64,000 nucleotides of DNA from an uncultured Litoreibacter sp. (GCF_947487515.1 NZ_CANKWO010000003.1:203103-267102), one strand, 5' to 3'; counted from the stretch's first letter, positions 8,811-18,127 are shown. Notes: generated from the sequence alone by a model not told the origin. Program-made: numbers and translations.

Positions 8811-9500
8811 TCAATATACGAAGGGCATAAACTTTGCCGTTTTACCTGCATAGGTCTTGAATTCATCGCCATATCTTTCGGCCAGATAGGTATCCAAAGC
8901 GGGGATGTGGAAGAAGATGAACAGCAAGGTCATCATGATCGGGATTGCGAAGGCAAAGGCAGAAGCCGCCAAAATTGCCCATCCCGTGAACAATACGCTA
9001 TCGCCAAAGTAGTTGATATGCGCCGAATACGCGAACAGCCCACCGGTGTAGCAGTGCCCCTTGGAGGCGGGGTTCTGTTTCCACTTTCGTCGCTGCAATT
9101 CTGATCCCGTATTCAGATAGGAGCCGCAGAGCACAAGCCCGATGCCAGCCCAATCGACAGGCCTAAAGGGCCTCGCCTGTCCCGAAAGGCCACCGGCGCC
9201 GAGCAACAGGAACCCGACTTCGAAGATGGCCATGAAAAGGAGCAGCCCCCAGACTTCTGACATCTCGACCCTACGTTGCAACAAGACAAACAAGGTGACG
9301 AGGTGACGTAGAAAGTAGAGAAGCGCGCAGAGGGCCAGTACCTTGGCGCGCAAGCCGTCTGGCCATTCACCTCCACCAAATGCCACCCATAAGCAGGCGA
9401 GCACGATGATGCCGTGCAAAGAGGCAAAGACGCGTTTCGGCCACAAAGAGCTGTCATGAGAGCGATCGATCCCCCCAGTTTTAGAAGAAATATCGGTCAT
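8811..9500 (-). CDS. Multi-pass membrane protein, isoprenylcysteine-methyltransferase/DUF1295-like
   Basis: This 229-residue protein has about five or six hydrophobic helices. A C-terminal motif region reads SAHINYFGDSVLFTGW, then HIPALDTYLAERYGDEFKTY. The pattern of a conserved YxAE(R)YG(D/E)EF...Y tail resembles the steroid-reductase-like/isoprenylcysteine carboxyl methyltransferase superfamily (DUF1295, PEMT). The substrate cannot be told from the sequence. It follows the next upstream gene by ten bases with a GAGG ribosome site and is probably co-transcribed with it. The pair is controlled, by inference, by the divergent TetR gene and appears inserted within the taurine cluster. Confidence 0.65.
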   Translation of the reverse strand: MTDISSKTGGIDRSHDSSLWPKRVFASLHGIIVLACLWVAFGGGEWPDGLRAKVLALCALLYFLRHLVTLFVLLQRRVEMSEVWGLLLFMAIFEVGFLLLGAGGLSGQARPFRPVDWAGIGLVLCGSYLNTGSELQRRKWKQNPASKGHCYTGGLFAYSAHINYFGDSVLFTGWAILAASAFAFAIPIMMTLLFIFFHIPALDTYLAERYGDEFKTYAGKTAKFMPFVY

Positions 9501-9510
9501 TTTTCGGCCT

Positions 9511-9978
9511 CTATGGTTTGAATATCATCAGAATGACGGTAGTTATGCTCATCAACAGCGCACCACCGCCAAGGGGGACGGCCTTCTTAAAGGTCTCTTC
9601 ATATTGAGTGGGCAGGGCCGGTTGGCTTTCGAAATCGGCGTCGCTTGCGATCTTATGCAGTTGCCTTTCGATCTTCGCACCGATCCGGAAGGCCATGATC
9701 AAAGCGATGCTCAAGCCAAAAGAGGTGGCGATCCAGATCGACCCGAAATCGTGGCCAGCTTGGACCATCATGAAGAGACCAGAAGCAGGTATGACGATCA
9801 ACGACGGCCCCATGAGCAGGCGGTTTATTCGCAATACGACACCAAGCATGGGAACCGCTTGAGACGGTGTAAGGCGCTTGGCTTCGGCATGGATCAGGCC
9901 ATTGATTACAGTTGCACCGACCATCACGATCACCGCGCAAAAGTGAATGAGTTTTGTCATTATAAAAAGATCGAACAT
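9511..9978 (-). CDS. Small integral membrane protein, DUF2269-like
   Basis: This 155-residue hydrophobic protein has four predicted helices and begins MFDLFIMTKLIHF. Its His-containing first helix and four-helix layout resemble DUF2269-type predicted membrane proteins, but I am not certain of the family. I chose the internal ATG at 9978, behind GGACGA. The frame extends upstream to 10035, but that start would lie inside the inverted repeat that probably serves as the TetR operator. It is the first gene of a two-gene minus-strand unit with the DUF1295-like gene and is divergent from tetR. Confidence 0.6.
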   Translation of the reverse strand: MFDLFIMTKLIHFCAVIVMVGATVINGLIHAEAKRLTPSQAVPMLGVVLRINRLLMGPSLIVIPASGLFMMVQAGHDFGSIWIATSFGLSIALIMAFRIGAKIERQLHKIASDADFESQPALPTQYEETFKKAVPLGGGALLMSITTVILMIFKP

Positions 9979-10025
9979 GTTTTCGTCCAACTGGTCTATT
10001 TCCGCCGTATAGACATTGCCGCCAA

Positions 10026-10049
10026 TTGGTGTCAAACGTTATCGACCAA
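10026..10049. promoter_or_regulatory. Inverted repeat, candidate TetR operator
   Basis: TTGGT and ACCAA arms flank a central AACGTT in a 24-base imperfect palindrome. It lies between the divergent membrane-protein pair and the TetR gene, where an autoregulatory operator is expected. Confidence 0.4.
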
Positions 10050-10063
10050 ATGGACGAAAAAAG

Positions 10064-10585
10064 ATGCCCAAGATTGTTGACCACGACAAACACCAAAAGC
10101 AGCTGGCCCTGAGGGCCGCATCATATTTTACCGAAAAAGGGTACGCGGGTGGAAGCATGCGTAAAATTGCGGAGCACCTAGGTGTTTCCAAAAGCGCCCT
10201 CTACCACTACTTCCCGAGCAAAGAAGCGTTGTTTCTGGCCTCAACCGTTCAAGTGATGGAGGGGATCGGGACACATGACGCCGACGATGACCAGCCTGCG
10301 CAGGTGCGCCTAGACCGGCTCCTTGCGCAGATGAGCCCGAATTTTGGCGCGGAAATGACGCTGCTGTTTGACTATCTTCGGGGCAAAACGCCTCTCGATG
10401 TGCGCGAGGATCAAGCGATGCAGATCGCAATGGAAACCTACCGAACCATTGTCGCCGATATTGTCGGTGAGGCCAACGCGCAGGACACCTTGGCGCTGTT
10501 GTTGGGGAAGCTATTGATCGCCCATCTTACCGGACATCCTGCGCAGGGATGGGCGTCTGACGCCGGCACCCAACCGGCCAAGTAG
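10064..10585 (+). CDS. TetR/AcrR family transcriptional regulator
   Basis: This 173-residue protein has a standard TetR helix-turn-helix at residues about 25-50 (GSMRKIAEHLGVSKSALYHYFPSKEAL) followed by a short ligand domain. The ATG beginning MPKIVDHDKH was preferred to an upstream TTG because the latter would sit in the palindrome at 10026-10049. It is divergent from the two membrane-protein genes, so it probably represses that pair and itself. There is no evidence linking it to taurine genes apart from position. Confidence 0.85.
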   Translation: MPKIVDHDKHQKQLALRAASYFTEKGYAGGSMRKIAEHLGVSKSALYHYFPSKEALFLASTVQVMEGIGTHDADDDQPAQVRLDRLLAQMSPNFGAEMTLLFDYLRGKTPLDVREDQAMQIAMETYRTIVADIVGEANAQDTLALLLGKLLIAHLTGHPAQGWASDAGTQPAK

Positions 10586-10647
10586 CGGGCCGTGCGTATG
10601 TGCAAGTTTTGACGCCTTAAGGGTCCGTTGTGCCGAAGGCGAAAGTC

Positions 10648-10683
10648 AAAAGCCCGCGACATCCATTGGACGCGCGGGCTTTT
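10648..10683. terminator. Bidirectional intrinsic terminator between tetR and tpa
   Basis: An 11-pair stem, AAAAGCCCGCG with CGCGGGCTTTT, encloses a 14-base loop and has A/T runs on both sides. It lies between the convergent tetR (+) and tpa (-) genes and can terminate both. Confidence 0.9.
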
Positions 10684-10707
10684 CTATTGGTTTATTGCTG
10701 GTGGCCC

Positions 10708-12120
10708 TTAACCTAGGACCGCCGTCAAAGCGCCATCCACAGATGAGATGATCGCATCGATATCGTCCTTTGTTGCGATCAGGGAAGGCGAGAAGCATAG
10801 CGTGTTGTTGAACCCCGGCACGGAGCGATTTGTCATGCCAATGATCACCCCGTCCTTCGCCATGCAGTGACCGACCACTTGGCCGACCAGCTTCTCATCC
10901 AGCGGCGCTCGGGTCTCACGGTCAGCGACCAGCTCCGCACCAAGGAACAGGCCTTTGCCGCGCACGTCGCCGACGGACTTATGCTTGGCTTTCAACTCGT
11001 CGAGTTGCCCCAGCATGTAGTCACCCATGGCCACGGTGTTCTCGAGCAGCTTCTCATCTTCGAGGATGCGCATGTTCTCCAGCGCCGCTGCGGGGCCCGC
11101 GGTACAGCCGCCAAAGGTGGAGATATCACGGAAATAGTTCAGCTGATCAGAGGTGTCGTCCTTGAACATGTCGAACACGGCCTCGGTGGTGACACAGCAG
11201 GAGATCGCCGCATAGCCAGAGGCCACGCCTTTCGCCATGGTCACGATGTCGGGCTGCACACCGTAGTGCTGATAGCCGAACCAAGTGCCTGTACGCCCCA
11301 TGCCGCAAACGACCTCGTCGATGTGCAACAGGATGTCGTATTTCTTGCAGATTTCCTGAACACGTGGCCAATACCCTTCGGGTGGGGTGATCACGCCGCC
11401 GCCAGCTGTGATGGGCTCTAGGCAAAGGGCGCCGACGGTGTCGGGGCCTTCGCGCAAGATGACCTCTTCGATCGCGTTGGCCGCCGCAATGCCGTAGGCC
11501 TCGCCGGACAATTCGCCCAAGCCCTGATCCATGGCGCGATACTCGAGGCAGTGCGGCACCTTGATGAAACCTGGTGTAAACGGGCCGTATTGTGCGTTGC
11601 GTTCGTCCTGACCACCGCCAGACAGGCAGGCGATTGTGGTGCCGTGGTAGTCTCGGTCACGGTAAAGAATTTTGTGCTTCTTGCCGCCATACCGCTTATG
11701 CGCAATCTGGCGAACCATCTTAAAGGCTTTTTCGTTGGCCTCGGAACCGGAGTTCGCATAGTAAACCCGCTTCATTCCGGGCATTTTGGCGATGAGGCGC
11801 TCGGAAAACATCGCGGCCGGAATTGATCCGACTGTGCCGCCAAAGAAGTTCATCTTAACTAGTTGGTCGCGCACGGCATCTGCGATTGTCTCGCGGCCAT
11901 ATCCAACATTTACGGTCCAAACGCCGCCAGAGACGGCATCGATGTGCTCACGGCCGTTTTGGTCCCAGACGCGCAGGCCTTTGCCTTCGACCATGATTTT
12001 TGGATCGGTCGGGTTTTCATCGGCCATATAGCCAGCATGTTGGCTAAGGTGATGCCAAACATGAGCGCGGTCGGCTTCGACAACGCCGGAGAGATCATTG
12101 CTTTGCAGATTACCGTCCAT
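10708..12120 (-). CDS. tpa: Taurine:pyruvate aminotransferase
   Basis: This 470-residue class III aminotransferase would convert taurine and pyruvate into sulfoacetaldehyde and alanine. Visible family features are the phosphate-binding NSGSEANEKAFK near 123-134, D268 in HIDEVVCGMGRTG, and the probable PLP lysine K297 in TMAKGVASGYAAIS. Omega-aminotransferases for other amines look alike, but the adjacent tauABC and the xsc/pta/soe block make Tpa the best reading. The ATG is preceded by GGAG. It is divergent from tauA across a 499-base intergenic region that must hold both promoters. Confidence 0.92.
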   Translation of the reverse strand: MDGNLQSNDLSGVVEADRAHVWHHLSQHAGYMADENPTDPKIMVEGKGLRVWDQNGREHIDAVSGGVWTVNVGYGRETIADAVRDQLVKMNFFGGTVGSIPAAMFSERLIAKMPGMKRVYYANSGSEANEKAFKMVRQIAHKRYGGKKHKILYRDRDYHGTTIACLSGGGQDERNAQYGPFTPGFIKVPHCLEYRAMDQGLGELSGEAYGIAAANAIEEVILREGPDTVGALCLEPITAGGGVITPPEGYWPRVQEICKKYDILLHIDEVVCGMGRTGTWFGYQHYGVQPDIVTMAKGVASGYAAISCCVTTEAVFDMFKDDTSDQLNYFRDISTFGGCTAGPAAALENMRILEDEKLLENTVAMGDYMLGQLDELKAKHKSVGDVRGKGLFLGAELVADRETRAPLDEKLVGQVVGHCMAKDGVIIGMTNRSVPGFNNTLCFSPSLIATKDDIDAIISSVDGALTAVLG

Positions 12121-12619
12121 CGGCTTGCTCCATTATTTTCAAGGGGGCCGGGTGGTTTCCCAGCGATTCTAAATATTTTGCGACAATTCTTTCGCTGGTA
12201 TCAAAGCTGCATGGATTTTGAGCCCGCAATAGGGCCAGAGGTGGATCACGAATAGAGCCAGATTTCGAATATTGAGCGAAGTTCGCGGGTCTCCATCTTT
12301 GGCAATTCTTTTTAAAAATAGCGGGTTAGCTGCAGGCCGCTGGGCGAAAACCTTCAACGGCCTGTGTAAAGTGCTGCGATTAAATCCATTGACGGGAGGC
12401 ACTTCATTTCGCCTAGCTGTATGTGGAAAAGCTGGAAGGGATCATGCGAAAACATGAAACTCTGACTGCAAGAGCAGACTGTGCTGGCATCTGTATGGCG
12501 GTGTGATCTGTTCTAAAAGCCCCTTGGTACGGCATGAGAACCGGAAAACCGGACCTGCTGAAATCAATGGAAAATTTCGCGCTGTATTGCGCTCGTTGTT
12601 CAACATGGGAGATGAACGT
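12121..12619. promoter_or_regulatory. 499-base divergent promoter region, tpa / tauA
   Basis: No convincing gene is seen here. The stretch separates the tpa start from tauA and must contain both promoters. A TTGACG (12389-12394) is a possible -35 for tauA with only a weak -10. TTGGTACGGCATG at 12524-12536 shares TTGGTAC-N3-ATG with the region upstream of xsc, making it a candidate TauR site. Several upstream start codons are in frame with tauA, but they would lengthen TauA ahead of its signal peptide. Confidence 0.5.
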
Positions 12620-13624
12620 ATGAAACTAACCACTAAAATGATGGGTGCTGTTGCCAGCATCGCAATGCTGTCCGGCGCTCAAGCCGCAATGGCGGATGGC
12701 CACGGGCTGACCGTCGGCTATTTCCTAGAGTGGCCGATGCCATTCCAATTCGCAAAAGTGAACGGCACCTATGACGAAGCACTCGGTGCACCAGTCACTT
12801 GGGTGTCCTTCGACACAGGTACTGCGATGTCCGCTGCAATGGCATCTGGCGACGTGGATATTTCCGTATCCCAAGGCGTGCCACCCTTCGTTGTTGCAAC
12901 CTCCGCAGGCCAAGACATCCAGATCGTTGATGTTGCTGTGTCCTACTCCGAAAACGACAACTGTGTTGTCGCCACTGGTTTGGAAATCGACAAAGACTCC
13001 GCGGCGGAACTGGCTGGCAAGAAGGTTGCCGTTCCTTTGGGGACAGCCGCGCACTACGGCTTCCTGAGCCAAATGAACCACTTCGGCGTCGATGTCGCTG
13101 GCATGAGCGTCGTGGACATGGCCCCCGCTGAAGGCGCCGCTGCGCTGGAGCAAGGTTCCGTGGATATGGCATGTGGTTGGGGCGGCGGTTTGCGCACCAT
13201 GCTGAAGTCCGGCAACGTGTTGCTGACAGGGGCCGAAAAAGAAGCCTTGGGCATTTTGGTGTTTGACGTTTCTTCCGCGCCTGCAAGCTTCGTTGCTGAA
13301 AACGGCGAAACAGTTGCCAAGTTCTTGAAAGTGACTGCGGACGCAAACGCGATGTGGGCTGATGAAGCCAACCACGCGAAAATGCTGCCTGTCATCGCAA
13401 AAGACGCTGGTATGGACGAAGCCGCAACGGCCTCCACACTGGCTGGTTTTGCCTTCCCAACCGTAGCGGACCAACTGGGCGAGAAGTGGCTGGGCGGTGG
13501 CGCACAAACCTTCATGAAGGGTGTTGCGGACGTCTTCGTGAACGCCAAATCCATTGACGGCGCATTGGATAGCTACAGCGCGACTGTGAACACAGGACCG
13601 CTGCAAGCCGCGTCAGAAATGTAG
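12620..13624 (+). CDS. tauA: Taurine ABC transporter, periplasmic binding protein
   Basis: This 334-residue solute-binding protein begins MKLTTKMMGAVASIAMLSG, a Sec signal peptide ending near AQAAMADG. The mature part (LTVGYFLEWPMPFQFAK, later SYSENDNCVVATG) is typical of the TauA/SsuA/NMT1 family. The ATG lies eight bases after GGGAG; an in-frame ATG five codons upstream is possible. It is the first gene of tauABC. Its task is to capture taurine in the periplasm and deliver it to TauBC. Related sulfonates could also be bound. Confidence 0.92.
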   Translation: MKLTTKMMGAVASIAMLSGAQAAMADGHGLTVGYFLEWPMPFQFAKVNGTYDEALGAPVTWVSFDTGTAMSAAMASGDVDISVSQGVPPFVVATSAGQDIQIVDVAVSYSENDNCVVATGLEIDKDSAAELAGKKVAVPLGTAAHYGFLSQMNHFGVDVAGMSVVDMAPAEGAAALEQGSVDMACGWGGGLRTMLKSGNVLLTGAEKEALGILVFDVSSAPASFVAENGETVAKFLKVTADANAMWADEANHAKMLPVIAKDAGMDEAATASTLAGFAFPTVADQLGEKWLGGGAQTFMKGVADVFVNAKSIDGALDSYSATVNTGPLQAASEM

Positions 13625-13704
13625 CACCGACTTGGGGTGGCGCAGGGAGAACCCTGCGCCACCCTTTTCACTTCCAAGCCACCTAATTAAGGAGTGGGGC
13701 AGCA

Positions 13705-14511
13705 ATGTCGGGCCTATCAATTGAAAATATTTCCATGCGCTTTGACCTGCCAAACGGCGGATCGGTGCAGGCGTTGAAAGACGTCTCTCTTGACCTGAAG
13801 CCAGGAGAATTAATGAGCGTTCTGGGGCCATCCGGCTGCGGGAAAACCACCTTACTGAACATCGTTGCAGGCTTTTTGGCCCCCACCGGTGGGCGCATCG
13901 CCATGAATGGGCACACGGTTCAAGGACCCGATGCCGAACGGGGCATGGTGTTTCAACAGGGTGCTTTATTCGAGTGGATGAGCGTGCGCGAGAATGTCGC
14001 CTTTGGCCCACGCATGAAAGGCGAGAAGGAAACGCAATACGGGGCCAATGTTGATCACTTGCTGGACGTCGTAGGCCTTGGTGATTTCAAAGAAAAGGCC
14101 ATCTATGAGCTGTCTGGTGGGATGCAGCAGCGTGTGGCTTTGGCGCGTTGTCTTGCCAATGACCCCGACGTCATCTTGATGGATGAACCTCTGGGCGCGC
14201 TAGACGCATTGACCCGCGAGAAGATGCAAAGCCTTGTGCTAAAGCTGTGGAAAGAAACTGGCAAAACGATCATTTTGATCACGCACTCGGTTGAAGAAGC
14301 ATTGCTTCTGGGCGAGCGACTGCTGGTCATGGCCCCTCGTCCGGGCCGCATTCACAAAGAGTACCGTTTGCCATTTGCCGACCTCGGGGTGGATCAAGAT
14401 CTGCGCGAAGTGAAGAAGCATCCGGACTATAACAAAACCCGTGAGGAAATCCTCGCCATGATCTGGGACATGGAAGAGGAAATAATGGGCCGCACGGAGG
14501 AATCAGCATGA
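13705..14511 (+). CDS. tauB: Taurine ABC transporter, ATP-binding protein
   Basis: This 268-residue ABC ATPase has Walker A GPSGCGKTT (around residue 42), Q-loop FQQGALFEW, signature LSGGMQQR, Walker B VILMDEP and the switch histidine in LITHSVEEA. It lies between tauA and tauC, and its last four bases overlap the tauC start (ATGA), so the pair is translationally coupled. A strong AAGGAG site precedes the ATG. It would power taurine uptake through TauC on the inner face of the membrane. Confidence 0.93.
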   Translation: MSGLSIENISMRFDLPNGGSVQALKDVSLDLKPGELMSVLGPSGCGKTTLLNIVAGFLAPTGGRIAMNGHTVQGPDAERGMVFQQGALFEWMSVRENVAFGPRMKGEKETQYGANVDHLLDVVGLGDFKEKAIYELSGGMQQRVALARCLANDPDVILMDEPLGALDALTREKMQSLVLKLWKETGKTIILITHSVEEALLLGERLLVMAPRPGRIHKEYRLPFADLGVDQDLREVKKHPDYNKTREEILAMIWDMEEEIMGRTEESA

Positions 14512-15773
14512 TTATTCTCGCAATTTACATCGCCATTTTTGCCGGTGGTTACTTCGCGGTGAAGCAGATCACCGCCTCCACGCAACCCAAAGACTACACT
14601 TCGCTAAAGACGGTGACCTTCGGGGATGAAAGCGCCGTGCGCCCGAACCGAGCGGCCTCTATCATTTCGGTGGTGACGATCTTTTTGCTGTGGGGAGCGT
14701 TCACTGGATCCAGCTTGATCCCGTCCTTCTTGCATGCCCCAGCGGCCTTCACTGGCACGGGCGAGTTCTCCTATACCGTCGAGGCTGGCGGGCAATCCGA
14801 TGACGCGACGGTGACGGTCAACGTGCATGAAGCCGATGGCGACGCCGCTGAACCTGTAGTTGAGGCGGGTGACGGTTTCGCCAAGAACGATGTCATGTCG
14901 GTGGCGAAATACCGCTCCAAGCTGTTGCGCGTAGATAAGAATGACGAACTTGGTCGCACTGACGGGGCGCAGATTACTGCGGTCAACGGACAAGCAATTG
15001 CCCCTGGTGGTGAGGTCTTTACCGACTTTGCCCGCATTGGGATGACGCCTAAAGGCACGCTCAACATTGTGCCAAACACAGGCTGGCAAATGCAGCCGTT
15101 GTATCTGCCACCACCAGAGAAAGTGGCAAGCCGCCTAGCCGAGATTTCCAGCACCGGTTTCCGCAACTCGACGCTGTGGGAGCACTTAGGGTTCTCGTTG
15201 TTCCGTGTGGTTATCGGGTTCCTTATTGGTGCGGCTGTGGGCATCCCGTTGGGGTACGCCATGGGCCTGTCCAACTGGTTCCGCGGCTGGTTTGATCCTG
15301 TGGTTGAGTTCATGCGTCCGGTGCCACCTTTGGCGTTGATTCCGCTGGTGATCATCTGGGCCGGCATTGGCGAGGTTGGCAAAATCGTCCTGTTGTTCCT
15401 TGCGGCACTTTGGATCATGGCAATTGCTGCGCGTTCCGGCGTATCGGGCGTCAACATCACCAAAGTTCACGCGGCGTATTCGCTGGGTGCGTCCAAGTGG
15501 CAGATCATGCGCCACGTCATCATCCCGAACAGCCTGCCGGAAATCTTCACCGGCGCGCGGGTCGCGATGGGTGTTTGTTGGGGCACGGTTGTTGCTGCTG
15601 AATTGGTCGCGGCGGAGAAGGGGGCAGGCATGATGATCATGGTCGCCTCCAAGTTCCAAAACACCGACATCGTGTTGATGGGGATCATCCTGATCGGCGT
15701 CATCGGGTTCAGCATCGACGTACTGATGCGCTGGGCCGAAAACATCTTGGTGCCTTGGAAGGGCCGTAGCTAA
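14508..15773 (+). CDS. tauC: Taurine ABC transporter permease with extra periplasmic insert
   Basis: The C-terminal ~250 residues (from LYLPPPEKV) are a normal TauC/SsuC permease with the EAA-type loop AAYSLGASKWQIMRHVIIP. At 421 residues the protein is about 150 longer than E. coli TauC. One extra N-terminal helix (residues 1-18) and a hydrophilic insert of roughly 130 residues (about 70-200) follow the helix AASIISVVTIFLLWG. That insert would be periplasmic and contains a stretch reminiscent of PDZ folds (QITAVNGQAIAPGG), which I offer only as a hint. It ends the tauABC operon and is followed by a terminator. Confidence 0.9.
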   Translation: MIILAIYIAIFAGGYFAVKQITASTQPKDYTSLKTVTFGDESAVRPNRAASIISVVTIFLLWGAFTGSSLIPSFLHAPAAFTGTGEFSYTVEAGGQSDDATVTVNVHEADGDAAEPVVEAGDGFAKNDVMSVAKYRSKLLRVDKNDELGRTDGAQITAVNGQAIAPGGEVFTDFARIGMTPKGTLNIVPNTGWQMQPLYLPPPEKVASRLAEISSTGFRNSTLWEHLGFSLFRVVIGFLIGAAVGIPLGYAMGLSNWFRGWFDPVVEFMRPVPPLALIPLVIIWAGIGEVGKIVLLFLAALWIMAIAARSGVSGVNITKVHAAYSLGASKWQIMRHVIIPNSLPEIFTGARVAMGVCWGTVVAAELVAAEKGAGMMIMVASKFQNTDIVLMGIILIGVIGFSIDVLMRWAENILVPWKGRS

Positions 15774-15796
15774 GATTTAGCTCATGTCGTGAATCC

Positions 15797-15837
15797 ACTG
15801 CCGCCTGTCTTGTTTTGATAGGCGGCAGTTTTCGTTT
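15797..15837 (+). terminator. Intrinsic terminator after tauABC
   Basis: ACTGCCGCCT and AGGCGGCAGT form a perfect 10-pair stem followed by TTTCGTTTT. It lies just after tauC and ends 17 bases before the sdaA start. Confidence 0.92.
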
Positions 15838-15854
15838 TGGGAGACTGTTCCCAC

Positions 15855-17258
15855 ATGTTTCTAAGTATCTTCGACATATTCAAAGTGGGCATTGGCCCGT
15901 CTTCGTCTCATACCATGGGGCCGATGACGGCTGCGGGGCGTTTTCTTGATGACCTGCGGGGCGGGCGCGAAAAGGAACCGGGCGCAGGAGAGCTGCGAGC
16001 GGTGTCGGCGTCTTTGCACGGGTCCCTGGCGTTTACAGGCAAGGGGCATGCCACGGATCGCGCCGTGATGCTGGGGTTGATGGGGTATCTGCCCGCGACG
16101 ATGGATCCTGATGCCGTCGACGACTTGATTGCCACCCTGACGGATGAGAAAACCCTACGCCCAGAAGGCTTGCCAGAATTGGCCTTTGACCCTGCAAAAG
16201 ACGTCGCCTTTGACTATGACTTGATGTTGCCCGGGCACACCAACGGCATGAGGCTGAAGGCTTGGGATGTCGCAGGCAACCTGTATATGCAGGAAACCTA
16301 CTACTCGGTGGGCGGTGGCTTCGTCCTGACCGAAGCCGAGCTGGCCAACGAAGAGCCGGACCTTCATGCGCAAAAGGAACAAGCCGGTTTTCCCTATCCC
16401 TTTGGATCAGCGGCCGAGATGCTGAAAATGGGCGCGGCAAACGGTAAAACAATTGCGCAAATGAAAGAGGCCAACGAATTGGCCACCATGTCGCGCAGTG
16501 ATCTGGACCGCAATCTGTCCACCATTCGCAATGCTATGTTTGACTGCGTTGACCGTGGGCTGCGTTTAGAGGGGATTCTACCCGGAGGCCTGAAGGTCAA
16601 GCGCCGTGCCAAACATATCCATGATCAACTGACCGCAGAGCAGGGCATGAACCGTGCCCAACCGCATACCATCAATGACTGGATGAGCGTCTACGCCATG
16701 GCAGTGAACGAAGAGAACGCAGCGGGTGGCAAGGTCGTCACTTCCCCCACGAATGGGGCGGCGGGGGTTTTGCCCTCTGTCCTGCGGTACTACAAAGAAC
16801 ATTGCGTCGGGGCGACCGATGACGGGCAGCGCGTCTTCTTGTTGACCGCCGCTGCCATTGGCGGGCTGATTAAGCACAATGCATCGATTTCCGGCGCTGA
16901 AGTGGGCTGTCAGGGCGAAGTCGGCTCCGCCTCATCAATGGCAGCCGCGGGCCTGTGTGCGGCGCTTGGCGGCACCAATGAGCAGATAGAAAACGCCGCT
17001 GAAATTGCGCTAGAGCATCATCTTGGTATGACCTGCGATCCGGTCGCGGGTTTGGTTCAGGTTCCGTGCATCGAACGCAACGGGCTGGGCGCGATCAAAG
17101 CCGTATCGGCAGCATCCTTGGCCCTGCGTGGGGATGGCACACATTTCATGCCATTGGACAATTGTATCGAAACCATGCGTCAAACCGGCATCGACATGAG
17201 CACGAAATACAAAGAAACCTCCTTGGGGGGGCTTGCGGTTAACATTCCGGAATGTTGA
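15855..17258 (+). CDS. sdaA: L-serine ammonia-lyase, iron-sulfur, single chain
   Basis: This 467-residue enzyme deaminates serine to pyruvate and ammonia. The N-terminal beta domain starts [20 protein letters not shown], the classic SdaA opening. The alpha domain carries [17 protein letters not shown] and the cysteine-rich [19 protein letters not shown] that supports the [4Fe-4S] cluster. I chose the ATG at 15855 over an upstream TTG because every SdaA begins at this motif. It is transcribed separately from tauABC, with a terminator between them. A product link (pyruvate for Tpa) is possible but speculative. Confidence 0.95.
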   Translation: MFLSIFDIFKVGIGPSSSHTMGPMTAAGRFLDDLRGGREKEPGAGELRAVSASLHGSLAFTGKGHATDRAVMLGLMGYLPATMDPDAVDDLIATLTDEKTLRPEGLPELAFDPAKDVAFDYDLMLPGHTNGMRLKAWDVAGNLYMQETYYSVGGGFVLTEAELANEEPDLHAQKEQAGFPYPFGSAAEMLKMGAANGKTIAQMKEANELATMSRSDLDRNLSTIRNAMFDCVDRGLRLEGILPGGLKVKRRAKHIHDQLTAEQGMNRAQPHTINDWMSVYAMAVNEENAAGGKVVTSPTNGAAGVLPSVLRYYKEHCVGATDDGQRVFLLTAAAIGGLIKHNASISGAEVGCQGEVGSASSMAAAGLCAALGGTNEQIENAAEIALEHHLGMTCDPVAGLVQVPCIERNGLGAIKAVSAASLALRGDGTHFMPLDNCIETMRQTGIDMSTKYKETSLGGLAVNIPEC

Positions 17259-17289
17259 GGTCGCCCCAACAGTTTCAGGAGATCACACC

Positions 17290-18120
17290 ATGAAGAAAAT
17301 CGTGCTGACGGGCGCCGCAGGCAACCTTGGAAAACTCTTGCGCGGGCCATTGGCTGCGATGTGTGAGCAGCTCCTTTCAACCGACATCGTTGAAAGCATC
17401 GGCGCGTTGGCCGCAAACGAGACATTCGTGCAGGCTGATCTGGCCAAAATGGATGACATTCGCCCGCTGCTTGAGGGCGCGGATATGGTGGTCCATTTCG
17501 GCGCGATTGTGGATGAATTGCCCTTTGAGCAGATGTGGGGCCCGAACTTTGTGGGGTCCTATAACATTTGGCAATCCGCCAAGGATCATGGCGTACGGCG
17601 GGTGGTTTATGCATCCTCCATTCACGCCATGGGGATGTACCCCAAGACTGTCGCCATCACGCCCGACATGCCACATCGCCCAGACACCTATTACGGTTTG
17701 GCCAAATGCTTCACCGAGGATTTGGGCCGCATGTTTTGGGAAAAAGAGGGGTTGGAATCGGTTCATATTCGAATTCTGTCAGCCACATCACGTCCGGGCA
17801 ATGCACGCGCCTTGGGGTCATGGCTGAGCCCCGATGATCTTGTGCGCGTGGTGACCCGTGCGATCGATACGCCCGTGGTTGGGTTCACAGTTATCTACGG
17901 CGTGTCCAATAATGACCGCTCTCCGGTGGATAACTCATCCGCGTCGCATTTGGGTTACCGTCCGAAGGATAATGCAGAAGAATTTGCAGCGGACATTTTG
18001 CCAGACACGCCACCAGCTGACCTGAACGACCTAGGTTTGACCTGCCACGGCGGACCCTTTGCATCCGCCACTTTGGGAGTAAGTCCGATGGCGTTGATGG
18101 GCATTCCTGAAGACGATTGA
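17290..18120 (+). CDS. NAD-dependent epimerase-family dehydrogenase, uronate dehydrogenase-like
   Basis: This 276-residue short-chain-type protein has an N-terminal Rossmann fold (VLTGAAGNLGKLLRGPL), a VVYASSIHAMGMYP strand with the conserved serine, and YYGLAKC as the YxxxK catalytic pair. The SS.H..G.Y pattern and overall length fit uronate dehydrogenase, which oxidises glucuronate or galacturonate to the aldarolactone. A general NAD-sugar epimerase/dehydratase is the alternative. The chosen ATG (MKKIVLTG) follows AGGAG; an upstream in-frame GTG would begin within the sdaA 3' end. It is 31 bases after sdaA and could be co-transcribed. Confidence 0.72.
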   Translation: MKKIVLTGAAGNLGKLLRGPLAAMCEQLLSTDIVESIGALAANETFVQADLAKMDDIRPLLEGADMVVHFGAIVDELPFEQMWGPNFVGSYNIWQSAKDHGVRRVVYASSIHAMGMYPKTVAITPDMPHRPDTYYGLAKCFTEDLGRMFWEKEGLESVHIRILSATSRPGNARALGSWLSPDDLVRVVTRAIDTPVVGFTVIYGVSNNDRSPVDNSSASHLGYRPKDNAEEFAADILPDTPPADLNDLGLTCHGGPFASATLGVSPMALMGIPEDD

Positions 18121-18127
18121 GCCGCCG

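Noticed and set aside
12725-13606. A 293-codon minus-strand frame opposite tauA
   Set aside because: Antisense shadow; His/Cys-rich, shadow-type composition.
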